Part shown: piece after piece, positions 7,763-14,827 of the stretch
How the letters are laid out: every line of letters starts with the position of its first letter
How positions within the stretch are numbered: the first letter of the stretch is position 1
Source: Anammoximicrobium sp032229885
Lineage (GTDB): Bacteria; Planctomycetota; Planctomycetia; Pirellulales; Pirellulaceae
Reading direction: 5' to 3'
Assembly (NCBI GenBank): GCA_032229885.1
Contig: JAVYAJ010000381.1
Span: forward strand, 1-20,626
Length of the DNA stretch: 20,626 nucleotides
The notes under the pieces: generated by a model
The model's input: only the letters and a program-made list of their open reading frames with translations
Told to the model about the DNA's origin: nothing
Databases searched by the model: none
Translations under genes and position numbers: made by a program

Positions 7763-9856
7763 ATGAACCGAATCGTCCTTGTGCCGCTCGCCGTCCTGAC
7801 GTTGATCTGCGGCTCGATCAGCAGCGGTCTCACGGCTGTCGAGTTCCACGTCGCGCCGAACGGAGACGACGCCCAGGCGGGCACGGCGGCCGAACCGTTT
7901 GCCACGCTGGTGCGAGCTCGAGATGCGATCCGGCAGCTCAAACAAGCCGGGCCGCTGCGCGAACCTGTCGTCGTCTCGATCCACGAGGGCACGTACTGTT
8001 TGGACCAGAGTCTGGTGCTGAGCGAGCCGGATTCAGGCGCGCCCGACGCGCGGATCGTCTGGCAGAGCGCCGGTGGCGGGCCGGCGCGCGTCTGCGGCGG
8101 GGTCGTGCTGGCGTCGGACGCGTTTCGTCCGCTGGATGACCCGCAGGTTTCGGCGCGGCTGGATCCCGCGGCGCGCGGGCACGTGGTGCAGGCCGAGCTG
8201 AGCGGACGTGTGGCGGGGGCGAACAACACCTACCCGGACGCGTTCCGCGGCGCGCCGGCGACGTGCGAGCTGTTCTTCGACGACCAGCGGATGACGCCGG
8301 CCCGCTGGCCCAACGAGGGCTGGGCGACGATCGCGGAAATCGTCGACTCGGGCGCCCAGCCCCGCGACGGCGACGCTTCGGGACGCGGCGGCGTCTTTGC
8401 GTATGGGGACAGCCAACCCGCGCGGTGGGACGTGGCCGCCGGCGTGTGGCTGCAGGGATACTGGTGTTTCGATTGGTACGAAGAGACGATCAAGGTCCAA
8501 TCGATCGACACGACCAAACGCTTGATCACGCTGGCGCGACCCGCGCTGTATGGCGTCCGTCAAGGCAATCCAGCCCCGCGTCGCTATCGCGCGTTGAACG
8601 TGCTGGAAGAATTGGACCAACCCGGCGAGTTCTATCTGGATCCGTCAACCGGGCGGCTGTATTTCTGGCCGCCGGGCCCGATCGACAACGCGCGCGTCGT
8701 CGTGTCGACGTTGAACGCGCCGCTGATTTCGATCCGAGACGCCGCCCACGTGACACTGCGGGGATTGGTGGTCGAGACATCGTTGGGCGTCGGCATCGAA
8801 GTGACCGATGGCCGTGACAACCGCATCGAAGGGTGCGAAGTCCGCAATACGCGTCTGTTGGGCATCCGCGTTCAGGGTGGGATCGGGCACGGCGTCGACG
8901 CCTGCCGCGTCCACGATACGGGCACGGGCGGAATCTGGCTCGGGGGCGGCGATCGCCGGACGCTGACGCCGGCGGGCCATACGGCGACGAACAACCGCAT
9001 CTGGCGTTTTTCGATCCACCAGTTGTGTTACGCGAGCGGTCTGACGCTCGGCGGCGTGGGGCAACGCGCCGCGCATAACCTGCTGTACGAAGCGCCGCAC
9101 ATGGCGGTCTCGATCAGCGGCAACGATCACGTCTTCGAGTACAACATCGTCCACGATGTGTGCACGGCCAGCGACGACGCGGCCGCCTTGTACAAAGGGC
9201 GGAACCCGTCGTGCCGAGGCAACATCATCCGTTACAATTTCTGGCGCGACATCGGCAGTCCCCTCGGCCACGGCACGGCGGCCGTCTACTTTGACGACGG
9301 TGACGGCGGCGACACGGTTTTCGGCAACGTGTTCCTCCGCTGCGGCCACCCAGGCCGAGGCAGCTTCGGAACCATTTTCTCGCACGGCGGGCACGACAAC
9401 CTGGCGGAAAACAACATCTTCATCGATTGCCAGCGAGCGTTAGGCTCGGCGCCGTGGAACGATCAACGCTGGAAAGAAACACTGGCCGGCGGGCACGGAT
9501 GCAACTGGCAGAAGCTGTTGTTGCAGGACGTGGACATCACCAAGCCGCCGTACACGACACGCTACCCGGCGCTGATCGGCTTTATGGATCCACCGCCCGG
9601 CAGCGAGCGCGTCAACCGCGCAAAGAACAACGTGCTGGTGCGGTGTGGCCAAGCCCACAGCGGCAACTGGACGTATGCGGCGGACGAAATCTGGGAGACT
9701 GCGGAAGACCCCGGATTTGTCGACGCCGCTCAGGAAAACTTCACGCTTCGTCCCGACGCCGAGGTCTTCCGTCGGCTGCCCGGTTTTCAACCGATTCCGT
9801 TCGCTTCCTTCGGTCCACAACCGGACGGCGTCGCAGGCGCGTCGGACCGACCATAG
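7763..9856 (+). CDS. Secreted right-handed beta-helix protein, GH141-like
   Basis: This 697-residue protein starts with a clear signal peptide (MNRIVLVPLAVLTLICGSIS) and continues with FHVAPNGDDAQAGT...PFATLVRARDAIR, the opening typical of beta-helix glycan-active proteins and of GH141-like (fucosidase/xylanase) families in planctomycetes and Bacteroides. The centre (~340-560) has repeated short strands with N/G turns (LRGLVVETSLGVGIEVTDG, NRIEGCEVRNTRLLGIRV, HVFEYNIVHDV, NIIRYNFWRDIG, NIFIDCQ), the pattern of a parallel beta-helix. An ATG seven codons upstream is less likely because it would put HKLGSA before the signal peptide. It is probably an extracytoplasmic glycoside hydrolase, but the substrate and catalytic residues cannot be set from sequence reading. 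A kelch-like gene follows 30 bases downstream. Confidence 0.85.
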   Translation: MNRIVLVPLAVLTLICGSISSGLTAVEFHVAPNGDDAQAGTAAEPFATLVRARDAIRQLKQAGPLREPVVVSIHEGTYCLDQSLVLSEPDSGAPDARIVWQSAGGGPARVCGGVVLASDAFRPLDDPQVSARLDPAARGHVVQAELSGRVAGANNTYPDAFRGAPATCELFFDDQRMTPARWPNEGWATIAEIVDSGAQPRDGDASGRGGVFAYGDSQPARWDVAAGVWLQGYWCFDWYEETIKVQSIDTTKRLITLARPALYGVRQGNPAPRRYRALNVLEELDQPGEFYLDPSTGRLYFWPPGPIDNARVVVSTLNAPLISIRDAAHVTLRGLVVETSLGVGIEVTDGRDNRIEGCEVRNTRLLGIRVQGGIGHGVDACRVHDTGTGGIWLGGGDRRTLTPAGHTATNNRIWRFSIHQLCYASGLTLGGVGQRAAHNLLYEAPHMAVSISGNDHVFEYNIVHDVCTASDDAAALYKGRNPSCRGNIIRYNFWRDIGSPLGHGTAAVYFDDGDGGDTVFGNVFLRCGHPGRGSFGTIFSHGGHDNLAENNIFIDCQRALGSAPWNDQRWKETLAGGHGCNWQKLLLQDVDITKPPYTTRYPALIGFMDPPPGSERVNRAKNNVLVRCGQAHSGNWTYAADEIWETAEDPGFVDAAQENFTLRPDAEVFRRLPGFQPIPFASFGPQPDGVAGASDRP

Positions 9857-9886
9857 CGCATCGCCCGGGTTCACGCAGAGGCAACC

Positions 9887-10933
9887 ATGAACAAGATTTG
9901 GCCCGTTTTCTTCGCGCTGTGTTGTACGTGTCTGTCCATCGCCGACGGCGTCGCGGTCGAGCCAGCCGCGACGGTCGAGCCAGCCGCGACGGTCGAGCCG
10001 GATTGGGCGCTCGAGGGGAACGCGGCCTGGGCCGCGCGGGATTCTCAAGCCGAATACGTGTTTCGCGATCGGATATGGGTGATGGGCGGGTGGTTCCAGT
10101 CGTTCGCCGCGCCGCCTCGGGACGTCTGGTCGTCGGCCGACGGACGCCAGTGGACGCAGGTGTCCGCCGAGGCCCCGTGGCTGCACAGCGACCTGCCGAT
10201 GAACATCACATTCCGTGACAAGATGTGGCTCATGGGCGGCTGGTACAACGGCCGCCTGCCCGGGCACTCGGCCAGCAATCAGGTCTGGGCGACCACCGAT
10301 GGAAAACAGTGGCAGCAGGTCACGGCGGCCGCCGCCTGGACGCCACGAATCGCCGCGGGCTTGGTCGAGTTCCAGGATCGTATGTGGCTGCTGGGCGGCA
10401 CAGAGAATTACTACTTCGGCGACCAGCGCAGCCTCAAGAACGACGTCTGGTCGTCGGCCGACGGCGACCAGTGGCGGCTCGAGACGCCCAGCGCCGAATG
10501 GGCGCCGCGGGCGTATCATCAAGCTGTGGTTCTCGGTGAACGCATCTATGTCTTCGGCGGCGGCAATTACGTGCCGCAATACGAAGCCCACAACGACGTC
10601 TGGTCGTCCGCCGACGGCAGACACTGGACTTGCGAAACCGAGGCGGCGCCGTGGTCGCCCAGACTGTGGTTTTCGGCGGCCGTGTATCGAGGGCGGATGT
10701 GGGTCCTCGGCGGCTGGTCGAACAACCCGTCGCAAAATTGGGGCGACGTATGGCACTCGACGGACGGCCGAAACTGGCAAACGCTGCGGACCAAGACCTG
10801 CTGGAAGGCGCGGCACGAGCACTCGGTGTTCGTCTTTCAGGACAAGCTCTGGATCGCCGGCGGTCACGCCCAGCCGTTGTCGAACGAAGTATGGTCGCTG
10901 TACCTGCCGCCCGACTGGCGGCCGTCGCCTTGA
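9887..10933 (+). CDS. Secreted six-repeat kelch-like beta-propeller protein
   Basis: The 348-residue product has a signal peptide (MNKIWPVFFALCCTCLSIAD) and then six ~52-residue repeats. Each pairs a strand such as FRDRIWVMGGWF, FRDKMWLMGGWY, FQDRMWLLGG, GERIYVFGGGN, YRGRMWVLGGWS or FQDKLWIAGGHA with a following NDVWSSADGRQW-type element. Six units fit a six-bladed kelch propeller with GG pairs at the canonical kelch position. Kelch propellers usually bind proteins or glycans, or form galactose-oxidase-type domains; no oxidase motif is evident, so a binding role is inferred. The mature N-terminus holds a short tandem repeat VEPAAT. It lies 30 bases after the beta-helix gene and 109 before the ceramidase/esterase gene, suggesting co-expression. 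Confidence 0.85.
   Translation: MNKIWPVFFALCCTCLSIADGVAVEPAATVEPAATVEPDWALEGNAAWAARDSQAEYVFRDRIWVMGGWFQSFAAPPRDVWSSADGRQWTQVSAEAPWLHSDLPMNITFRDKMWLMGGWYNGRLPGHSASNQVWATTDGKQWQQVTAAAAWTPRIAAGLVEFQDRMWLLGGTENYYFGDQRSLKNDVWSSADGDQWRLETPSAEWAPRAYHQAVVLGERIYVFGGGNYVPQYEAHNDVWSSADGRHWTCETEAAPWSPRLWFSAAVYRGRMWVLGGWSNNPSQNWGDVWHSTDGRNWQTLRTKTCWKARHEHSVFVFQDKLWIAGGHAQPLSNEVWSLYLPPDWRPSP
9956..9999 (+). repeat. 18-bp tandem repeat in the kelch gene
   Basis: Two exact copies of an 18-bp unit (beginning GTCGAGCCAGCC) plus a third partial copy encode VEPAAT-VEPAAT-VEP directly after the signal peptide. It keeps frame and probably reflects recent slippage in a linker. Confidence 0.9.
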
Positions 10934-10973
10934 ACGAGGCTCGACGACGAAGCCTGACGCTTCTCGCGCCAAG

Positions 10974-11001
10974 ACGACGGGCGCGGCGTGCCGCGCGTCG
11001 T
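10974..11001 (+). terminator. Stem-loop between the kelch and ceramidase/esterase genes
   Basis: GCGCGG (10981-10986) pairs with CCGCGC (10991-10996) around a CGTG loop, and the flanking ACGAC/GTCGT extend the stem across a two-base bulge. A weaker AGGCT/AGCCT stem lies upstream (10937-10955). The nearest T-rich run (TTTCTTTT, 11016-11023) is about 14 bases away, too far for a classic intrinsic terminator, so it may instead attenuate or stabilise the transcript end. Confidence 0.3.
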
Positions 11002-11042
11002 GCGGCGCCTGGCACTTTCTTTTACGCACCCATGGTGTTGAT

Positions 11043-13490
11043 ATGAAAAACTCGCCGTATGCCCTCGCCCTCGTCCTGCTGTGCGCTATGTTGTCCGAAT
11101 GCTGCGCCGATCTGTTCGCGGCCGAGCCGGTTCCAACCCCGTCGGCTTCTACGTCGCCGGCGCCAACGCAGCCGATCGACGCGCCGTTGCGGCCGGTCGG
11201 CGTCGCCGCCGTGGACATCACGCCCGACTATCCGATTCGACTGGGCGGCTATGGCAGCCGCCGCGACGTGAACCAGGGCGTGGCCCAACGGCTGTTCGCC
11301 AAAGCGTTGGCGATCGGCAGTGACGAGGAAGGGCCGGCCGTGCTGGTCACGGTGGACAACGTCGGCGTCTCGAACGACGTCCGCGCCGAGGTCTTGAAAC
11401 GACTCGCGGCCAAGACCCGCGTCAGCGACGCCTCGCTGGCCATCGCGTCGAGCCATACGCACAGCGGGCCGATGTTGATGGGCGTGACGCCGAATCTGTT
11501 CAGCATGGACATCCCCGCGGAACAGGTCGCGGCGATCGAACGCTATACCCGCGACTTGACGGACTGGATCGAGCAAGCCGCGCTGGCCGCGCTGGCCGAT
11601 CGCCAGCCGGCCAGGCTCGCCTGGAGCGTGGGCCGGGTGGGCTTTGCCGCCAATCGACGAGGATACCCGCTCAAACCCGTGGACCATGACCTGCCGGTCC
11701 TGGGCGTCTGGAACGAGGACGGCAAGCTGCGGGCCATTTTTGCGAGCTACGCCTGTCACGCCACCACGATCGCCAGCGATGCGATTCACGGCGATTGGCC
11801 GGGCTGCGCGCAACTGGCCCTGCAGCGGCAATTGCCGGATGCGGTGGCGCTGATTGCGCTCGGTTGCGCCGCGGACCAAAATCCTCACCCACGCGGCACG
11901 GTCGAGTTGGCGGTCCAGCACGGCGAGGTTTTGGCCACCGAAGCGGTGCGCGTCGTCCAGGGCCAGATGCGTCCGGTCGGCGGCCGACTGGACTGCCGCG
12001 CGAAATGGATCGAGCTAGCCTACGACACGCTGCCGACTCGCGACCAGTGGCAGACGCTGGCCGAGTCGCGCAATCCGGCGGTTGCCTACCACGCGAAGAA
12101 GAACCTAGCCCGACTCGACCGTGGCGAGACCTTGCCTACCGAAGTGCCGTACCTCGTCCAAGCCTGGATCTTCGGCGATGATCTGGCCATGGTCTTCCTG
12201 TCGGGCGAAGTCGTCGTGGACTATGCCTTGTGTCTGAAACGCCAATACGACCCCGATCGGCTGTGGGTCAATGGTTACGCGAACGCCATGCCATTTTATG
12301 TGCCGTCGCAGCGCATTCTGAGCGAGGGCGGCTACGAGGCGGGCGGCGCCATGGTCTATTTTGACCGGCCGACCCGTTTGGCGGACGACGTCGAGCAGCG
12401 TGTCCTGGACGCGGTGCACGGGCTGTTGCCGGAGGGATTTCGTGTGCGACCCGACGGCGTGAAGCCGCCGCCCGCGCCGGTGGCGGTCGCGTACCCCGAC
12501 CACTCACAACTGCTGGTCGTTCGAGACGAGCGCGGCGAGTCGCGGCCGGTCGAGACCGTCGCCGACTGGGCGCAGCGGGCGGCGCACATCCGCGCGAACA
12601 TGCAGCAGGTCATGGGCCTGTTGGACGACACCTCGGGCTGGGCGCCGCTGGACGTTGAAATCGTCTCGACTCAGCAGGCGGACGGTTACGTGCGCCGCAA
12701 GCTACGTTTCACCCCCGAGGTCGGCGACCGCGTGCCCGCCTGGCTGTTGATACCCGACGGCCTGTCCGCCGGCGCGAGGGCGCCGGCGATGCTGTGCCTG
12801 CACCAGACGACCGCGATCGGCAAGGACGAACCGGCCGGCCTGGGCGGGCTGGCGTCGCTGCATTACGCGCATGAACTAGCCCAGCGAGGATATGTGTGTC
12901 TGGTCCCCGACTATCCTTCGTTTGGCGAATACCCGTACGACTTTCGCCGCCAGCCGGGGCGCTGGGCCAGTGGTTCGCTCAAGGCGATCTGGAACAACAT
13001 CCGCGCGGTCGATCTGCTGGAGGCCTGTCCCGAGGTCGATCGCAATCGCATCGGCGTGATCGGCCACTCGCTCGGCGGACACAATGCGATGTTCACCGCC
13101 GTGTTCGACCAGCGACTCAAAGCGGTCGTGTCCAGTTGCGGTTTCACGCCGTTTCACGACTACTATGGCGGCAAGGTGGCAGGCTGGACGAGCGATCGCT
13201 ATATGCCGCGGATTCGCGACGTGTACGAAAACGATCCGGACCGAATTCCGTTCGATTTTTACGAGGTCGTCGCCGCGCTGGCGCCGCGCGGTTTCTTCTC
13301 GAATTCACCGGTGCACGACAGCAACTTTGACATCGAAGGCGTGCGCAAAGCCTTTGCCAAAGCCGAACAAGTTTACGGCTTGTTCGGCGCGGCCGACCGA
13401 TTGCGGCTAGTCACGCCCGACGCGCCCCACGACTTTCCGGAAGCCGAACGCCGCGCGGCCTACGCTTGGCTCGATAGCGTACTGAAATGA
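11043..13490 (+). CDS. Secreted ceramidase-like (N) / alpha-beta hydrolase (C) fusion
   Basis: The 815-residue product starts with a signal peptide (MKNSPYALALVLLCAMLSEC). Residues ~48-465 resemble the N-terminal domain of neutral/alkaline non-lysosomal ceramidases: SSHTHSGP (H138/H140), YACHATTI (H239), HGDWPG (H249), SGEVVVDYA (E389) and an aromatic segment near Y419 match likely zinc-site positions. After a Pro-rich linker (~473-484), residues ~485-815 form an esterase/dienelactone-hydrolase-like domain akin to planctomycete acetyl-xylan-esterase-type proteins. It has the nucleophile elbow GHSLGGH (S676), a plausible acid in SPVHDSNFD (D759) and histidine in APHDFP (H796). Both parts look catalytically intact. 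The long open frame extends 276 codons upstream, but that part is antiframe to the kelch gene; the ATG before the signal peptide is chosen. The true substrates (N-acyl lipid, acetylated glycan or other) are unknown. Confidence 0.88.
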   Translation: MKNSPYALALVLLCAMLSECCADLFAAEPVPTPSASTSPAPTQPIDAPLRPVGVAAVDITPDYPIRLGGYGSRRDVNQGVAQRLFAKALAIGSDEEGPAVLVTVDNVGVSNDVRAEVLKRLAAKTRVSDASLAIASSHTHSGPMLMGVTPNLFSMDIPAEQVAAIERYTRDLTDWIEQAALAALADRQPARLAWSVGRVGFAANRRGYPLKPVDHDLPVLGVWNEDGKLRAIFASYACHATTIASDAIHGDWPGCAQLALQRQLPDAVALIALGCAADQNPHPRGTVELAVQHGEVLATEAVRVVQGQMRPVGGRLDCRAKWIELAYDTLPTRDQWQTLAESRNPAVAYHAKKNLARLDRGETLPTEVPYLVQAWIFGDDLAMVFLSGEVVVDYALCLKRQYDPDRLWVNGYANAMPFYVPSQRILSEGGYEAGGAMVYFDRPTRLADDVEQRVLDAVHGLLPEGFRVRPDGVKPPPAPVAVAYPDHSQLLVVRDERGESRPVETVADWAQRAAHIRANMQQVMGLLDDTSGWAPLDVEIVSTQQADGYVRRKLRFTPEVGDRVPAWLLIPDGLSAGARAPAMLCLHQTTAIGKDEPAGLGGLASLHYAHELAQRGYVCLVPDYPSFGEYPYDFRRQPGRWASGSLKAIWNNIRAVDLLEACPEVDRNRIGVIGHSLGGHNAMFTAVFDQRLKAVVSSCGFTPFHDYYGGKVAGWTSDRYMPRIRDVYENDPDRIPFDFYEVVAALAPRGFFSNSPVHDSNFDIEGVRKAFAKAEQVYGLFGAADRLRLVTPDAPHDFPEAERRAAYAWLDSVLK

Positions 13491-13581
13491 CCTGGCCGTG
13501 GCACGGCGCAAGACGCGGCTGACAGGGCCGACATGACTGTGCCGCACGGGGATGCGTCGCCTGGAAGGATAGACCGCACAG

Positions 13582-14775
13582 ATGCCGGAGTTTCGCAAAG
13601 ACCCTGTGTCCGATCATTGGGTGATCGTTGCTCCCGAGCGCGCGTCTCGGCCCGAACAGTTCGATCCAACGCAAGCCGATCGGCTGCCGTCGCGCTGTCC
13701 GTTTTGCCGCGGAAACGAGGACGATACGCCGGAAACCATCGCCGCGTACGACCGGCACGGCCATCCGGTAAACGACGATACCTGGCAGGTGCGAGTGATC
13801 CCCAACAAATATCCGGCCTTGGACATGCGCCAACGGCCGACGGATGGACGCGGGCCGAACGAACCGCCATCCGAGCACCCGCCATCCGATCAACAGTCGT
13901 CCGATCAACAGCGACCCACCGAACGGACGTCGAACGGACGGCCCTCGTCCGACCATCCAGCGACCAAACATCCATCGACCAACCGCTCGGCGGATCAAAC
14001 GCCGCCGCCCCCGTGGTCGCCGCCCGGCGGATCCGGGTTGTACGAGGCGATTCCGGGGATCGGCATACACGAGGTCATTGTCGAGTCGCCGGATCACCTC
14101 GACCGGTTCGGCGCGCTGGACGCCCACCAGATGCGACTCGCTTGGCTGGCCTATCGCGATCGGCTCCGGCACTTGAGCGGCAATCCGCGGATCGCGTATG
14201 GCCAGTTGTTCAAGAACTCGGGCGCGGCCGCCGGCGCCTCGCTCGAACACGTCCACAGCCAGTTGATCGGGACGCCGCTGGTTCCGACGCAGATCCAGAC
14301 CGAGCTGGCCCGCTCGAGGGCGTACTTCGAGCGACACGGAACCTGCGTGTTCTGCGCGATGATCCAGGCCGAGCTGGCCGATGGGACGCGCATCGTATCG
14401 GACAGCGCCTCGTTCGTCGCCTTCTGTCCGTTCGCCAGCCAGTTCCCCTACGAGACATGGATCCTTCCGAAACATCACGGCAGCCACTTTGAACGCGCGG
14501 AAGATGCAGAGATTGGCGAATTAGCGCTGGCCGTGCGGGATGTATTGCATCGAATCGAGCTGGCATTGGACAACCCGGCGTTTAATTTCTTAATTCACAC
14601 TTCTCCATTTCGCGTTTCCTCCGTAAGCTATTTCCACTGGCATCTCGAGTTCTTTCCACGACTGACGAAAACGGCAGGTTTCGAGTGGGGAGCGGGCGAT
14701 TATATCAATACCGTTTCACCTGAAGACGCGGCACGGAGACTGCGAGCAGCCTGTCCAGACGGAGCCTTGCCGTGA
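13582..14775 (+). CDS. galT: Galactose-1-phosphate uridylyltransferase family protein
   Basis: The 397-residue protein begins FRKDPVSDHWVIVAPERASR and has the GalT zinc-site CPFCRGNE (C39/C42), NKYPAL, the active-site segment SGAAAGASLEHVHSQ (H223-x-H225-x-Q227) and the C-terminal YFHWHLEFFPR. GalT transfers UMP between UDP-glucose and galactose-1-phosphate; related enzymes use ADP-glucose, and HVH in place of the usual HPH leaves this open. Two oddities stand out. Residues ~84-150 are a hydrophilic insertion rich in P, S, D, Q, T and R absent from the usual core, and the last ~90 codons are visibly less GC-rich than the first part. It follows the ceramidase/esterase gene by 91 bases and precedes the GH57 gene by 52. 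Cytoplasmic. Confidence 0.92.
   Translation: MPEFRKDPVSDHWVIVAPERASRPEQFDPTQADRLPSRCPFCRGNEDDTPETIAAYDRHGHPVNDDTWQVRVIPNKYPALDMRQRPTDGRGPNEPPSEHPPSDQQSSDQQRPTERTSNGRPSSDHPATKHPSTNRSADQTPPPPWSPPGGSGLYEAIPGIGIHEVIVESPDHLDRFGALDAHQMRLAWLAYRDRLRHLSGNPRIAYGQLFKNSGAAAGASLEHVHSQLIGTPLVPTQIQTELARSRAYFERHGTCVFCAMIQAELADGTRIVSDSASFVAFCPFASQFPYETWILPKHHGSHFERAEDAEIGELALAVRDVLHRIELALDNPAFNFLIHTSPFRVSSVSYFHWHLEFFPRLTKTAGFEWGAGDYINTVSPEDAARRLRAACPDGALP
13831..14031 (+). repeat. Low-complexity in-frame insertion in galT
   Basis: The segment encodes RQRPTDGRGPNEPPSEHPPS and continues as a P/S/D/Q/T-rich run to about residue 150. Its reverse complement reads in irregular octamers such as CGGTTGGT, CGATGGAT, GTTTGGTC, GTCGGACG and TCGGATGG, closely resembling the GGTTGGTC/GGACGGTC tract at 5931-6028. 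It interrupts the normal link between NKYPAL and the IPGIGIHEVIVESPDH segment of GalT. Confidence 0.75.
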
Positions 14776-14827
14776 GGCGCCGACAGGAGGGAAGCCGCCC
14801 AAATCGCGAGCGAGGCATTGAGCGAGC

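Noticed and set aside
10215..11042. Upstream 276 codons of the ceramidase/esterase open frame
   Set aside because: They overlap the kelch gene in another frame and are Arg/Thr/Ser-rich; the signal peptide begins at 11043.
9440..11221. 593-residue reverse-strand open frame
   Set aside because: It is antisense to the beta-helix, kelch and ceramidase genes, Arg/Pro-rich, and crosses three well-supported genes; typical of high-GC shadow frames.
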